The notes under the pieces are model-generated. The model had not been told where the DNA came from and did no database searches. It saw nothing but the letters and a program-made list of their open reading frames with translations. From Arthrobacter sp. StoSoilB22 (GTDB lineage Bacteria > Actinomycetota > Actinomycetes > Actinomycetales > Micrococcaceae), in contig NZ_AP024652.1 of assembly GCF_019977315.1 (NCBI RefSeq), positions 3,162,001-3,226,000 on the forward strand: a stretch of DNA of 64,000 nucleotides, given 5' to 3'. The position numbers and the translations under genes are program-made. Shown piece by piece: positions 38,555 through 49,109 of this stretch. Each line of letters begins with the position of its first letter. Within the stretch, counting starts at the first letter, position 1.

Positions 38555-39988
38555 ATGAACGCCCAGGATTCAGGCTCCGTGGAAGATCTCGCCGCCCGCC
38601 TGCCTCCCGGGTTCACGTTGGGTGTGGCTGCTGCAGCTTTCCAGATTGAGGGCTCGCTGACCGCTGACGGCCGCGGGCCGTCGGGATGGGATGCTTTCTC
38701 CGAAAAGCCCGGGGCAATAGTCGACGGCGGCTCCCCCGCCATGGCCTGCGATCACTACAACCGCTCCGACGAAGATATTGCCTTGATGCAGGAGCTTGGT
38801 GTCGATTCCTACCGCTTTTCGCTCTCGTGGCCGCGTATCCAACCTGGAGGCAAAGGTGCAGTCAACCAGCGCGGCCTGGACTTCTATGATCGCCTGATCG
38901 ACAAACTCCTGGCCGCAGGCATTTCCCCCATGGCAACGCTGTACCACTGGGATACCCCGCTGGAGTTGGAGCATGCCGGGGGGTGGATGAACCGGGACAC
39001 TGCAGAACGCTTCGGAGTGTACTGCGAAGCCGCCGCCAAACGGTTCGGTGACCGCGTTGAGCACTGGGTCACCATGAACGAGCCTGTGTCCGTCACAGTT
39101 CAGGGATACGCGCTGGGTGTGCACGCCCCTGGCCGGCAACTGCTGTTCGACTCACTGCCTGCCGCGCATCATCAATTGCTGGGTCATGGGATGGCCGTGC
39201 GGGCTCTCCGGAACGCTGGCGTCAAGGGGCAGATCGGGGTGTCAAACATGCATTGCCCCGTGGAGCCGGCCAGCAACAGTCTCGGCGACAGGCTGATGAC
39301 GCAGGCGCTGGACCTGATCCTCAACCGCATCTACGCCGATGCGATCCTGCTTGGCCAATACCCCAAGCCACCGTGGCCCATGAAACCGTGGTTCCGCTCG
39401 CTGGGTACCGTCCACGACGGTGATCTTGAACTGATCAGCCAACCTCTGGACTTTTACGGGCTCAACTACTACTACCCCGTGAAGGTGGCAGTGGGCCCTG
39501 GACCGGCGGAGATCCCTACCGGAAGTTCTCCCGAGATGACCAATGTTCCTTTCCATTTGGCCGCCTACCAGGAGTATGAGACCACAGGGTTCGGCTGGCC
39601 TGTTGCGCCGGAATACCTGGCGTTGCTGCTCCGCGACATGAAGGACCGGTATGGAGCGGCACTTCCCCCCGTCTACATCACGGAAGGTGGAGCAAGCTTC
39701 CCCGAGCCTGCCCACGTTGACGGACCCATCCAAGACACTAACCGCATTACCTACCTGGCTGAGCATCTTGGCCATGCCTTGACGGCAACGGGGCCTGGTG
39801 GCCTCGCCGCAGATGTGGATCTCCGGGGATATTACGTCTGGACCTTACTGGATAACTTCGAGTGGGCAGCAGGCTACTCACAACGGTTCGGCCTGACCCA
39901 CGTGGACTTCGAGACCATGGAGCGGACTCCCAAGGACTCGTTCTACTGGTATCGATCCCTGGTCCGCGCACGCCACCATCACTCGTAG
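38555..39988 (+). CDS. GH1 family beta-glucosidase
   Basis: Hydrolyses beta-glycosides such as cellobiose or aryl-glucosides inside the cell (no signal peptide seen). The 477-aa protein has the family N-terminus FTLGVAAAAFQIEGSLTADG, the acid/base Glu176 in TMNEP, and the nucleophile Glu377 in YITEGGASF. The usual nucleophile motif is TENG, so Asn is replaced by Gly here. WTLLDNFEWAAGYSQRFGL near the C-terminus is the aglycone-site signature. It sits alone on plus, divergent from rpsJ and convergent with the microprotein gene. Confidence 0.93.
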   Translation: MNAQDSGSVEDLAARLPPGFTLGVAAAAFQIEGSLTADGRGPSGWDAFSEKPGAIVDGGSPAMACDHYNRSDEDIALMQELGVDSYRFSLSWPRIQPGGKGAVNQRGLDFYDRLIDKLLAAGISPMATLYHWDTPLELEHAGGWMNRDTAERFGVYCEAAAKRFGDRVEHWVTMNEPVSVTVQGYALGVHAPGRQLLFDSLPAAHHQLLGHGMAVRALRNAGVKGQIGVSNMHCPVEPASNSLGDRLMTQALDLILNRIYADAILLGQYPKPPWPMKPWFRSLGTVHDGDLELISQPLDFYGLNYYYPVKVAVGPGPAEIPTGSSPEMTNVPFHLAAYQEYETTGFGWPVAPEYLALLLRDMKDRYGAALPPVYITEGGASFPEPAHVDGPIQDTNRITYLAEHLGHALTATGPGGLAADVDLRGYYVWTLLDNFEWAAGYSQRFGLTHVDFETMERTPKDSFYWYRSLVRARHHHS

Positions 39989-40027
39989 CATGTGTGAGTT
40001 AAATCGATCAGGCTTGGAGTCCGAACC

Positions 40028-40153
40028 CTACTTGCTCTTGTTGGCGCGACGTATCCGCTTGGCGCGTTCGATCTCGCTCTTGAAGTTCTTTCGACCCCAC
40101 AGCACCCCGCCACCGATAGCGGCAATGACTGCCAGGAAAATCAGAAATTCCAT
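40028..40153 (-). CDS. 41-aa membrane microprotein
   Basis: A small ORF with a strong ribosome binding site (GAGGAGAG) before the ATG at 40153. The product starts MEFLIFLAVIAAIGGGVLWG, one membrane span, then a very basic helix (KSEIERAKRIRRANKSK). It lies 28 bp after the giant membrane protein gene on the same strand, so the two are likely co-expressed. The function is unknown; a regulator or assembly partner of the large protein is a guess. Confidence 0.65.
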   Translation of the reverse strand: MEFLIFLAVIAAIGGGVLWGRKNFKSEIERAKRIRRANKSK

Positions 40154-40181
40154 GGTGCTCTCCTCTTCGTAGACTGCAACA

Positions 40182-43100
40182 TTATCGGATTCCGTCACGG
40201 GTCCGCTCCGGCGGAACATCGCTCGGATCCCCGCCCTTGACCGGCCCGCCGGTATTGCTGGGCGGCTTCCGATTCAAACGCCATACCGCCAGCACGATCA
40301 GACCCAAGGCGACCAACGCGAGCATGGCAAAGGCGTAGGACCGCAGCGCCCACATAATGCTCAGCGCTACGGCGACGGCTCCCCACCACACCAGTACGCG
40401 TTCAGCCAGGAGCAGGCCCGCTGCCAGAAGCACGACGTGTGCCACCAGTACGTAGAGCTGTTGCGAAGACGTACCGCCGACGACGGTCCCCAGGGACATG
40501 AGAGACAGCAAGCCAGCGGCAAGGCAAAGCCGAAGGAGGGCCTCCGCGCGCTGCCCCTTTGCATAGCGCAGCCCTGCTATAACGGCCCCCGCCACCACGT
40601 ACCATTGCGCGGTCCAGAACAAATCCGGACTGGATCCGTCCACAAAAAGCACCGCCCGTTGCAGAGCCGCGACGGAGACAATCCCCGCAAGCTCCGCTGC
40701 CAGCCACTTCCCGTTCGGTACCTCAACCACAACCAGTACCCCGGTAGCCACCACCAGGACAAATCCCAGCATGGATGTTTGATCGCGCCCCAACCCCACG
40801 GCCGCAGATGTTGCAACCGCCACGGCCGCAATGGCGGCCAGGGAGTTACGTCGCCAGTCATTGCCTTTGATGGCCGCTCCGCCAAATACTCTCAGGGAAT
40901 AGAGGAGCACCGCGGTCCCCACTCCGCCAATAAGCCAGGCAGCGTAGTCGCTCCAGACACCCGCAGGCAGCTCCACCAACAAACCGTCGACGGCGGGCAC
41001 GGCCCCTACCAGCACAGCCGGGGCAGCTGCGGTGTAAAGGACCGGCATCCGTTCAAAGTGCGAGGCAGCGAACAAGACACCAGCCAGGACCAGTACCGAC
41101 AGTCCTGTCAGGGAGTGTGAGATGCCCAAGGTCAAAGTGCCGCCAACCAACGTAAATGCCATTGCCGAGATGAGCCAGAACCAGCGCTCCGCGCCGCCGG
41201 CAGCAGAACCCTCGTACGACTTCTGCGGGCGGGATATCCCCCGCGCAGCAACCGTGGCAACAGCCAGGGCGAGCAGGACAACAGGGACTTGAGACTTGTC
41301 CAGAAGCGGCTGATACAGCCACGTTGAAGCTGGGAACACGAGGGCCGGCCCAGCAGCGATGACGCCAGCCACAACAGCCGCGGTACCGAAGTACTGGGAT
41401 CCTCGGGCTCGGAGAATCCGCCATGCAATAGCGGCCGAAGCCGCGGCCACAGCCAATTCAAGCATCGCTACCCAGCGGCCTCCGCCGTCGTAATCCCCTG
41501 CGAGCAAGTATGAGAACGGCAGCAATAGCTGGGCACCCAAGGTGGCGTGGACTGTTGCCTGCTGGAAGGCGACATCAATGCCTCGCCCTCGCAGGACCAT
41601 GGTCAACGCATGCTGCAAGGCAAGAACCAGAGCGAGGCTAATGGACAGAGCCGTCGCCGAGTCCGTGACATCAGCCACTGTCACCGCGACGAAGGCGCCG
41701 GTAAGCACCCGGACCGCCAGCAGGTAGTAACCGCGGATCAATCGGTGGCGAACCGCGCCCATCATGAACCCGCTGTAGGCGGCAAAGATTCCCAACAGAA
41801 TTTCGACGTCCCGGACGTTCCCTCCTCGGAGTGCCAGGAGGAGGACAAAAGCAGCGGGTGCAAAGATCCAGCCAGCGGAGTGGCGTCGCAGAATCGCACT
41901 GACGAGGACTGCCGCCAAGGCAGTCGATACCGCTGCAACTCCAGGCTGCCAGCTATCCCTAACGGTCCCCCAGGAAAACGCTCCAGTGACAGTAAGGAAC
42001 GTGGTTGCCGCCGCCATGACGGCAACCACAACACCGGCATCTGCTACGGAAGCTCGAGGGTAACGGCGTCGGCTGCCGACAAGGAGGGGAAGGACCAGCT
42101 GGACCGCGGCCGCCACCACCAGTACAAATCCTGTGGTGGGAACTTCACCGGCGACCCGAATGCTCCAGCCATCGCGCATCGCGTCCCCGTAAGCCGAGAC
42201 CGCCAACAGCGTGCCAGCCGCCCGGGACAGCCACCAGTAGCACTGCCTGTGGAAGGACGGGGAGATTCTTAGGGCAGTGACCACGAAGTAGGCAAGCAAT
42301 GCCAAAAGGACGCCATTTCCCAACGTCCACGACACGAATGCAGTTGCCATTGCGCCGGCGATGACTGCGGTTGCGGGCGCAATGACTTCGGCCACTGTTG
42401 CACGCCATCCAACCTTGGCAGCGGATTCCGGACGAACTGGCGGAAACATCAGAAGTCCCGCTACCAAACCTGCCAGCGCAACAAGGAGTACAGCTGCTGC
42501 AACAACCGGACGCCCGGAAGTCTCGTCAAAGATCGGCAGTACAAGAAGGCCCGCGACGGCGGCGGCGCCAAAGCCGGCAACCGAAGCCTGCGGCGCCAAC
42601 AGCCGGACTCCCCCACGTGCCAACCCGGCGCTCAGTAGTTGCTGCACGGCGGCCGCGGCCACGAGCGCAATCAAGGAGTACGACGTTCGTTCCGGATTTC
42701 CCGTCATCACACCGGCTACCCCCAAAGGCACAGCCAAGGTGAGCGCGATCCTCCCCGCGAGAATCAAGTATTGGCGGGAAGTGGTTGGTGCGGTCAGTGC
42801 CAGCAGGAACCAGTAAAGCGCTGCTGACCCCAGGAATATCGAGACGGGCCATGCCCCGAGCAACGCACTGAGGGCTCCGCCCACTCCCAGCACAGCGGCC
42901 GGGGCAAACTCCAGGCCTTGGCGCAACTTCCAACCCATCACCATGGCAGTCAGCATCGTCACAGCGAGAGGAACATAGTTTGGGGGGTCGAACGGCCTGA
43001 ACTCCAGCACCACGGTGAGGATAGTTGAAGTTATCAGTTGCAGCGCCAAACATGACACGGCGTCAGCCCACCAGGAGCGGGGCAGCAACTTCCTTCCTCC

Positions 43101-44468
43101 GAAGGCAACCCCCAAGGCCTGGACTCCGAGGCAGATGACGGCGGCCAACAACACCGTGCTCACGTTCGCGGTGACATCCCACACCACCCCGAGGAGGGCG
43201 AGGGTCAGCGCGGCCCGCGCCGCATAGAGGTGCTGCACCCTATAGCGAGCCTGCGGAACGAAGAACATCACGGCGAAGTAGATGCCACACATCAACATGA
43301 CCCAGGCGTACTCCCCCTTGGACAAGAGGTGAGGGGTGAGCGTAACAGCAACGGCTACAAGGGGAACCAACGCCGGGTGCAGCATCATCAGAGGACGGAC
43401 GTAAAGAGGCGGAAGCCACTTAGGACGCAGCAAGGACACTACTGTCAGGAGAACTGCCACCCCAATGAGCGCCGTGAAGTACCAGACCAGCGCGCCGCCA
43501 AGGACCGATACGCCGGACCACGCCGTTGAGACGATGAAGCTGAGGGACAGGAAGGCCAGGACTTTGTTGTCCAACTTCACTGCGGTGTAAGCGTAGACTG
43601 CGGTGCCCAGCAACGAAGTGACCAACCATGCCGCCGGGCCGTTGTGAAGCACAAAGTTGTACATGGCCAACCCGGTGACCGGAACCAGCGCAAGTCCTGT
43701 TCCAACAAAGGCCACAGCAGCAGGCCGAAGCCGCGGTACGCGCGAGTGGATGACCATGCCTGCACCATAGAACAGCGCAGTGATGAACCAGATCCCCACG
43801 AACCGCAAGAGGGCCGGAAGGCTCGTGCCCAGGAACAAAGCTCCGGCTGCAACCAAGAGGAGGCTGGCGACGTAGAGCGTGATGTTGATGTTCTGCTGAT
43901 CGCGCTTTTCCTTGCGCGCAGCGGCGGCCTCAGGAGTCTCTCGAACTACCGGGGGTTGGTTGACGTAGAAACCAGGTTGCTGTTGTGCCACAGGTGGCAC
44001 GGCCCGTTGTGTCGCCTGTTCCCGGGGAGCAGTCCATTGCCGAACGGGCTGCTGTGGATTCGGCTGGTGCGGGTTCGGCTGCCGCCGGACGGGCTGCTGC
44101 GGAAGGGGCTGCTGTGGGATGGGCTGCTGCGCGGCCGCGGCCTGTTGTTGTGCAGGTGGCTGAGGCGTAGGCGGGTGGAAAGCGGGCGCCGGCGGCGGCA
44201 CTGGGCGGTACGGGGCAGACGGAGCCGGCGGGCTAACAGAGGCAGGAGCGGGACTCCCGGCCGCGGACCCGCCCAATGCCTGCCCCTTGGCCTCAGCATC
44301 CCGCCAACCAGCCAGGTGCCCGGCGAGAAAACCTGCCTGGTAGGAGGCTGCGTGGTGAGGCTCCGCAGTAGGGGCATGAGCAGTCCCGCGGCGTCCCTTC
44401 GCAAGCCCGACTGCAAAGCCAATCCCGCCGACAATGACGACGAGCAGCAGGATGAGAAATGCAGTCAT
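40182..44468 (-). CDS. Giant polytopic membrane protein of unknown function (1428 aa)
   Basis: Not confidently recognised. The N-terminus has one membrane span (residues ~1-22), then ~170 residues of Ala/Pro/Gln-rich linker with PQQP- and QPNP-type repeats, then a short charged stretch (EAAAARKEKRDQQN). From ~200 to ~1400 the protein is nearly all hydrophobic, with roughly 35-40 predicted spans in regular pairs and few long loops, and a short charged C-terminus. No catalytic or nucleotide-binding motif was seen. The layout resembles large actinobacterial membrane proteins called SCO7613-like or DUF2157/DUF2339-like, but that is only a comparison from memory. A terminator of the tuf side lies just upstream (44539-44574), so it has its own promoter; the microprotein follows 28 bp later. 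Confidence 0.85.
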   Translation of the reverse strand: MTAFLILLLVVIVGGIGFAVGLAKGRRGTAHAPTAEPHHAASYQAGFLAGHLAGWRDAEAKGQALGGSAAGSPAPASVSPPAPSAPYRPVPPPAPAFHPPTPQPPAQQQAAAAQQPIPQQPLPQQPVRRQPNPHQPNPQQPVRQWTAPREQATQRAVPPVAQQQPGFYVNQPPVVRETPEAAAARKEKRDQQNINITLYVASLLLVAAGALFLGTSLPALLRFVGIWFITALFYGAGMVIHSRVPRLRPAAVAFVGTGLALVPVTGLAMYNFVLHNGPAAWLVTSLLGTAVYAYTAVKLDNKVLAFLSLSFIVSTAWSGVSVLGGALVWYFTALIGVAVLLTVVSLLRPKWLPPLYVRPLMMLHPALVPLVAVAVTLTPHLLSKGEYAWVMLMCGIYFAVMFFVPQARYRVQHLYAARAALTLALLGVVWDVTANVSTVLLAAVICLGVQALGVAFGGRKLLPRSWWADAVSCLALQLITSTILTVVLEFRPFDPPNYVPLAVTMLTAMVMGWKLRQGLEFAPAAVLGVGGALSALLGAWPVSIFLGSAALYWFLLALTAPTTSRQYLILAGRIALTLAVPLGVAGVMTGNPERTSYSLIALVAAAAVQQLLSAGLARGGVRLLAPQASVAGFGAAAVAGLLVLPIFDETSGRPVVAAAVLLVALAGLVAGLLMFPPVRPESAAKVGWRATVAEVIAPATAVIAGAMATAFVSWTLGNGVLLALLAYFVVTALRISPSFHRQCYWWLSRAAGTLLAVSAYGDAMRDGWSIRVAGEVPTTGFVLVVAAAVQLVLPLLVGSRRRYPRASVADAGVVVAVMAAATTFLTVTGAFSWGTVRDSWQPGVAAVSTALAAVLVSAILRRHSAGWIFAPAAFVLLLALRGGNVRDVEILLGIFAAYSGFMMGAVRHRLIRGYYLLAVRVLTGAFVAVTVADVTDSATALSISLALVLALQHALTMVLRGRGIDVAFQQATVHATLGAQLLLPFSYLLAGDYDGGGRWVAMLELAVAAASAAIAWRILRARGSQYFGTAAVVAGVIAAGPALVFPASTWLYQPLLDKSQVPVVLLALAVATVAARGISRPQKSYEGSAAGGAERWFWLISAMAFTLVGGTLTLGISHSLTGLSVLVLAGVLFAASHFERMPVLYTAAAPAVLVGAVPAVDGLLVELPAGVWSDYAAWLIGGVGTAVLLYSLRVFGGAAIKGNDWRRNSLAAIAAVAVATSAAVGLGRDQTSMLGFVLVVATGVLVVVEVPNGKWLAAELAGIVSVAALQRAVLFVDGSSPDLFWTAQWYVVAGAVIAGLRYAKGQRAEALLRLCLAAGLLSLMSLGTVVGGTSSQQLYVLVAHVVLLAAGLLLAERVLVWWGAVAVALSIMWALRSYAFAMLALVALGLIVLAVWRLNRKPPSNTGGPVKGGDPSDVPPERTRDGIR
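44040..44135 (-). repeat. Gln/Pro codon repeat in the giant membrane protein
   Basis: An imperfect tandem array of GGGCTGCTG-type units encodes the Gln-Gln-Pro and Gln-Pro-Asn-Pro repeats of the linker. It is liable to length variation. Confidence 0.6.
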
Positions 44469-44538
44469 GGTAGCTCCTTGGTTGCGCCGGACGCAGCAAG
44501 TGCACGGCCTTTATCCATTCGATAGAGTAACTGTAGCA

Positions 44539-44574
44539 AAAAGAACCCCACCGCCGTAGCGGTGGGGTTCTTTT
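44539..44574 (-). terminator. tuf terminator
   Basis: AAAGAACCCCACCGC and GCGGTGGGGTTCTTT form a perfect 15-16-bp stem with a 4-base loop and T-runs on both strands. It ends the str operon. Confidence 0.9.
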
Positions 44575-44621
44575 AGCTAACTACCGGCTGGGCCGGAGTG
44601 TCACCGATCTACAAGTAGAGA

Positions 44622-45812
44622 CTACTTGATGATGCTGGTAACACGTCCCGAACCAACGGTGCGGCCGCCTTCGCGGATAGCGAAGCCGAGGCCCTCTTCC
44701 ATAGCGATCGGCTGGATGAGCGCAACGGTCATCTCAGTGTTGTCGCCAGGCATAACCATTTCCGTGCCTTCCGGCAGGGTGATAACGCCGGTTACGTCCG
44801 TGGTACGGAAGTAGAACTGCGGGCGGTAGTTGGAGTAGAACGGGTTGTGACGTCCGCCTTCGTCCTTGGAAAGGATGTAGACGTTAGCCTCGAAGTCGGT
44901 GTGCGGGGTGATGGAACCCGGCTTGACGACAACCTGGCCACGCTCGACATCGTCGCGCTTGAGACCGCGGAGCAGGAGGCCACAGTTCTCGCCGGCCCAT
45001 GCTTCGTCGAGCTGCTTGTGGAACATCTCGATACCGGTAACCGTGGTCTTCTGGATCGGGCGGATGCCAACGATCTCAACCTCGGAGTTGATGGCGAGGG
45101 TTCCACGCTCGGCGCGGCCCGTAACAACGGTTCCACGACCGGTGATCGTGAAGACGTCTTCGATCGGCATCAGGAACGGCTTGTCGCGGTCACGTACGGG
45201 GTCCGGAACGGACTCGTCGACTGCTGCCATCAGGTCCTGGACGGACTTGACCCAAACCGGGTCGCCTTCCAGAGCCTTGAGACCGGAAACGCGAACAACC
45301 GGAGCCTCATCGCCATCGAAGCCCTGCGAGCTCAGGAGCTCACGAACTTCCATTTCGACGAGGTCGAGGAGTTCTTCGTCATCAACCATGTCGGACTTGT
45401 TCAGTGCAACCAGCAGGTAGGGAACACCAACCTGGCGGGCGAGCAGAACGTGCTCACGGGTCTGAGCCATCGGACCATCGGTTGCAGCAACCACGAGGAT
45501 TGCGCCGTCCATCTGGGCAGCACCGGTGATCATGTTCTTGATGTAGTCAGCGTGACCCGGGGCGTCTACGTGTGCGTAGTGGCGCTTCTCGGTCTGGTAC
45601 TCCACGTGGGAGATGTTGATGGTAATACCGCGCTGGCGCTCTTCCGGAGCAGAGTCGATCGACGCGAAGTCGCGCTGCTCGTTGAGATCCGGGTACTGGT
45701 CGTACAGCACCTTGGAAATGGCGGCAGTCAGCGTCGTCTTACCGTGGTCAACGTGACCAATGGTGCCGATGTTGACGTGCGGCTTAGTCCGCTCGAACTT
45801 TGCCTTTGCCAC
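44622..45812 (-). CDS. tuf: Elongation factor Tu
   Basis: Delivers aminoacyl-tRNA to the ribosome. 396 aa with GHVDHGKTT (G1), [12 protein letters not shown] (G3) and NKSDMVDD (G4), and conserved domain 2/3 sequences. The GTG start follows GGAGGAA. A 231-bp gap to fusA, with a GC hairpin (45964-45987), suggests separate control of EF-Tu level. It is the only tuf copy in this window. Confidence 0.98.
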   Translation of the reverse strand: MAKAKFERTKPHVNIGTIGHVDHGKTTLTAAISKVLYDQYPDLNEQRDFASIDSAPEERQRGITINISHVEYQTEKRHYAHVDAPGHADYIKNMITGAAQMDGAILVVAATDGPMAQTREHVLLARQVGVPYLLVALNKSDMVDDEELLDLVEMEVRELLSSQGFDGDEAPVVRVSGLKALEGDPVWVKSVQDLMAAVDESVPDPVRDRDKPFLMPIEDVFTITGRGTVVTGRAERGTLAINSEVEIVGIRPIQKTTVTGIEMFHKQLDEAWAGENCGLLLRGLKRDDVERGQVVVKPGSITPHTDFEANVYILSKDEGGRHNPFYSNYRPQFYFRTTDVTGVITLPEGTEMVMPGDNTEMTVALIQPIAMEEGLGFAIREGGRTVGSGRVTSIIK

Positions 45813-45963
45813 AGGTTCCTCCTAGAACGATTTCAAGTGAAGTGCTCCTCGGCCGCGCTTTTCGCGGCAGAAACTTTAGCAAGTCTACTTGGGGGCTTGG
45901 TTTTGGTGAAATTGCAGATTCAGGAACCAATGGTAGTTCCTCGAGCCTGTTTGCGCAGGGGCC

Positions 45964-45987
45964 GGGCTGCGGCTCTCGCCGCAGCCC
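45964..45987 (-). promoter_or_regulatory. Hairpin in the fusA-tuf gap
   Basis: GGGCTGCGG and CCGCAGCCC form a perfect 9-bp GC stem without a T-run. It may be a processing site or a weak terminator between fusA and tuf. Confidence 0.45.
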
Positions 45988-46043
45988 CTCCTCAAGCGCT
46001 CAGATGCCTTCCCGATACCGGAATTGCATCCGTTACCGGGAGA

Positions 46044-48158
46044 TTACTCGCCGCGGGTTTTCTGGATGATCTCGTCGGCTACTGCCTTGGGGACCTCCGC
46101 GTAGCTGTTGAACGTCATGGAGTACACAGCGCGACCCTGGGTCTTGGACCGGAGGTCACCGATGTAGCCGAACATGCCGGACAGCGGAACGTGTGCACGG
46201 ATAACCTTCACACCTGCTGCGTCTTCCATGGACTGCATCTGGCCACGACGGGCGTTCAGGTCACCAATAACATCACCCATGTATTCCTCGGGTGTGCGGA
46301 CCTCAACATCCATCAGCGGTTCAAGCAGAACAGGGTTCGCCTTGCGTGCAGCTTCCTTGAAAGCCATACGTCCGGCAATCTTGAACGCCATTTCCGAGGA
46401 GTCAACATCGTGGGACGCGCCATCAATCAGCGTGGCCTTGATGCCGACAACCGGGTAACCGGCCAGGACGCCGTCATTCAGTGCATCCTGGATACCAGCA
46501 TCAACGGACGGGATGTATTCGCGCGGAACGCGGCCACCAGTGACCTTGTTTTCGAACGCGTACAGCTCGCCGGAAGCGGTGTCCATGGGCTCGATCGCAA
46601 TCTGGATCTTTGCGAACTGACCCGAACCACCGGTCTGCTTCTTGTGCGTGTAGTCAAGGCGCTCAACGGCGCGCTTGATGGTTTCGCGGTAAGCAACCTG
46701 CGGCTTGCCAACGTTTGCCTCGACCTTGAATTCGCGGCGCATGCGGTCCACCAGGATGTCCAGGTGGAGCTCGCCCATGCCGGCGATGATGGTCTGGCCC
46801 GTGTCTTCGTTGAGGGAGACCTGGAAGGTCGGGTCCTCAGCGGAGAGCTTCTGGATGGCCGTGGAGAGCTTCTCCTGGTCACCCTTGGTGTTGGGTTCGA
46901 TCGCAACTGAGATCACGGGCTCCGGGAAGCTCATGGACTCGAGGACGATCTGGTTGTTGGCATCACACAGGGTGTCGCCCGTGGTGGTGTCCTTCAGGCC
47001 GATGGCTGCGTAGATGTGGCCTGCGGTAGCGCCCTCAACAGGCATTTCCTTGTTGGCGTGCATCTGGAACAGCTTGCCGATGCGCTCCTTCTTGCCCTTG
47101 GTGGAGTTAACCACCTGGGCGCCAGCCTCGACGTGACCGGAGTACACGCGAACGAAGGTCAGCTGACCGAAGAACGGGTGCGCAGCAATCTTGAAGGCGA
47201 GGGCCGAGAACGGCTCGTCAGCAGAGGGCTTGCGGGTGAGTTCCTTCTCTTCGTCGCGAGGATCGTGACCGATCATCGGCGGGACGTCGAGCGGGTTCGG
47301 CAGGAAGTCAACAACAGCGTCAAGCATCGGCTGGACACCGCGGTTCTTGAAGGCAGAACCACAGAAGACCGGGTAGAGCTCAGAGTTGATGGTCATCTTG
47401 CGGATGCCGGCTTTGATCTCTTCGAGGGTGAGTTCTTCACCTTCGAGGTACTTCTCCATGAGTTCTTCGGAAGCCTCGGCCACAGTCTCAACGAGCTGTG
47501 CACGGTACTCTTCGGCCTTGGCCTGGAGATCCGCCGGGATTTCCTGCACTTCGTAGGAAGCGCCCATGGTGACGTCACCCTTTGCGTCGCCAGGCCAAAC
47601 CAGGGCGCGCATTTCGAGGAGGTCAACAACACCGATGAAGTCGTTCTCAGCGCCGATGGGCAGCTGCATAACCAGCGGCTTGGCACCAAGGCGGGAGATG
47701 ATGGTATCTACGGTGAAGTAGAAGTCAGCACCCAGCTTGTCCATCTTGTTGACAAAGCAGATACGCGGAACGTTGTACTTGTCGGCCTGGCGCCAAACAG
47801 TCTCGGACTGCGGCTCCACGCCTTCCTTGCCATCGAACACTGCCACTGCACCGTCGAGGACGCGCAGGGAGCGCTCAACCTCAACCGTGAAGTCAACGTG
47901 GCCCGGGGTGTCAATGATGTTGATCTGGTTCTTGTCCCAGAAGCAAGTCACGGCGGCAGACGTGATGGTGATGCCGCGTTCCTTTTCCTGTTCCATCCAG
48001 TCAGTCGTCGAAGCGCCGTCGTGCGTCTCGCCGATCTTGTGGTTCACACCCGTGTAGAACAGGATGCGCTCGGTAGTGGTGGTCTTGCCGGCATCGATGT
48101 GGGCCATGATGCCGATGTTGCGGACCTTATTAAGGTCGGTAAGCACGTCCTGTGCCAC
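46044..48158 (-). CDS. fusA: Elongation factor G
   Basis: GTPase that drives translocation, 704 aa. [20 protein letters not shown] (G1), [20 protein letters not shown] (G3) and [10 protein letters not shown] (G4) are present, and domain IV includes the tip segment [10 protein letters not shown]. Fusidic-acid contact regions look ordinary by eye. The start is GTG at 48158, 69 bp after rpsG across a strong hairpin. Confidence 0.98.
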   Translation of the reverse strand: MAQDVLTDLNKVRNIGIMAHIDAGKTTTTERILFYTGVNHKIGETHDGASTTDWMEQEKERGITITSAAVTCFWDKNQINIIDTPGHVDFTVEVERSLRVLDGAVAVFDGKEGVEPQSETVWRQADKYNVPRICFVNKMDKLGADFYFTVDTIISRLGAKPLVMQLPIGAENDFIGVVDLLEMRALVWPGDAKGDVTMGASYEVQEIPADLQAKAEEYRAQLVETVAEASEELMEKYLEGEELTLEEIKAGIRKMTINSELYPVFCGSAFKNRGVQPMLDAVVDFLPNPLDVPPMIGHDPRDEEKELTRKPSADEPFSALAFKIAAHPFFGQLTFVRVYSGHVEAGAQVVNSTKGKKERIGKLFQMHANKEMPVEGATAGHIYAAIGLKDTTTGDTLCDANNQIVLESMSFPEPVISVAIEPNTKGDQEKLSTAIQKLSAEDPTFQVSLNEDTGQTIIAGMGELHLDILVDRMRREFKVEANVGKPQVAYRETIKRAVERLDYTHKKQTGGSGQFAKIQIAIEPMDTASGELYAFENKVTGGRVPREYIPSVDAGIQDALNDGVLAGYPVVGIKATLIDGASHDVDSSEMAFKIAGRMAFKEAARKANPVLLEPLMDVEVRTPEEYMGDVIGDLNARRGQMQSMEDAAGVKVIRAHVPLSGMFGYIGDLRSKTQGRAVYSMTFNSYAEVPKAVADEIIQKTRGE

Positions 48159-48188
48159 GGGGTCTCCCTTTCGGATGGACTACACGTT

Positions 48189-48215
48189 CGCCGCCGGCTC
48201 AGTGAGCCGGCGGCG
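48189..48215 (-). promoter_or_regulatory. Perfect GC hairpin between rpsG and fusA
   Basis: CGCCGCCGGCTCA and TGAGCCGGCGGCG form a perfect palindromic stem with a minimal loop, 12-13 bp. No T-run follows on minus, so a partial terminator, processing site or S7 target is possible. Confidence 0.55.
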
Positions 48216-48227
48216 TCCGGAAAGTTT

Positions 48228-48698
48228 TTACCAGCGGTAGTGTGCGAAGGCCTTGTTGGACTCGGCCATCTTGTGGGTGTCTTCGCGACGCTTCACAGCG
48301 GCACCAAGACCATTTGAGGCATCCAGGATTTCGTTCTGGAGGCGCTCGGTCATGGTCTTCTCGCGGCGGGCCTTGGAGTAGCCCACGAGCCAACGCAGAG
48401 CGAGAGCGGTGGAGCGACCCGGCTTGACCTCAACCGGAACCTGGTAGGTAGCGCCACCAACACGGCGTGAACGCACCTCGAGAGAAGGCTTGACGTTGTC
48501 CATGGCCTTCTTGAGAGCGGCAACGGGGTCGCCGCCGGACTTGGCACGTGCACCTTCGAGTGCACCGTAAACGATGCGCTCTGCGGTGGACTTCTTGCCG
48601 TCGACAAGAACCTTGTTGATCAGCTGCGTGACCAACGGGGAGCCGTAAACGGGATCGGAAACTAGCGGCCGCTTCGGGGCCGGACCCTTGCGAGGCAT
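48228..48698 (-). CDS. rpsG: 30S ribosomal protein S7 (uS7)
   Basis: 16S 3'-domain assembly protein, 156 aa. The start at 48698 gives [40 protein letters not shown] and the C-terminal [15 protein letters not shown] are typical. It starts one base after the rpsL stop. Confidence 0.98.
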   Translation of the reverse strand: MPRKGPAPKRPLVSDPVYGSPLVTQLINKVLVDGKKSTAERIVYGALEGARAKSGGDPVAALKKAMDNVKPSLEVRSRRVGGATYQVPVEVKPGRSTALALRWLVGYSKARREKTMTERLQNEILDASNGLGAAVKRREDTHKMAESNKAFAHYRW

Positions 48699-48699
48699 A

Positions 48700-49074
48700 T
48701 TACTTCTTCTCCATCTTTGCGCCGTAACGGCTGCGAGCCTGCTTGCGGTTCTTGACACCCTGGGTGTCGAGTGCGCCGCGGACGATCTTGTAGCGGACAC
48801 CCGGAAGGTCCTTAACACGACCACCACGGACGAGCACGATGGAGTGCTCCTGGAGGTTGTGGCCAACACCGGGGATGTAGGCGGTAACTTCTACGCCACC
48901 GTTGAGGCGCACACGTGCCACCTTACGGAGAGCCGAGTTCGGCTTCTTGGGGGTGGTGGTGTAAACGCGGGTGCAAACACCGCGGCGCATCGGGCTGCCC
49001 TTCAGCGCGGGAGCCTTGGTCTTGGAGACCTTCGGCGTGCGGCCCTTGCGGACCAGCTGGTTAATCGTAGGCAC
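48700..49074 (-). CDS. rpsL: 30S ribosomal protein S12 (uS12)
   Basis: Decoding-centre protein, 124 aa. GTG at 49074 (GGAGAA upstream) gives the conserved (M)[18 protein letters not shown]. The streptomycin-relevant Lys residues in [13 protein letters not shown] and [12 protein letters not shown] are wild-type. It heads the str operon; a candidate promoter lies at 49313-49342. Confidence 0.98.
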   Translation of the reverse strand: MPTINQLVRKGRTPKVSKTKAPALKGSPMRRGVCTRVYTTTPKKPNSALRKVARVRLNGGVEVTAYIPGVGHNLQEHSIVLVRGGRVKDLPGVRYKIVRGALDTQGVKNRKQARSRYGAKMEKK

Positions 49075-49109
49075 TTTCGTGTTCTCCGTTGTTTGATCTC
49101 TGCCCCCAC

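Noticed and set aside
44040-44135. Regular short repeats resembling a CRISPR array
   Set aside because: They are in-frame Gln/Pro codon repeats with no spacers.
44847-46910. Plus-strand open frame of 687 codons
   Set aside because: Antisense to tuf and fusA; shadow of highly biased codons.
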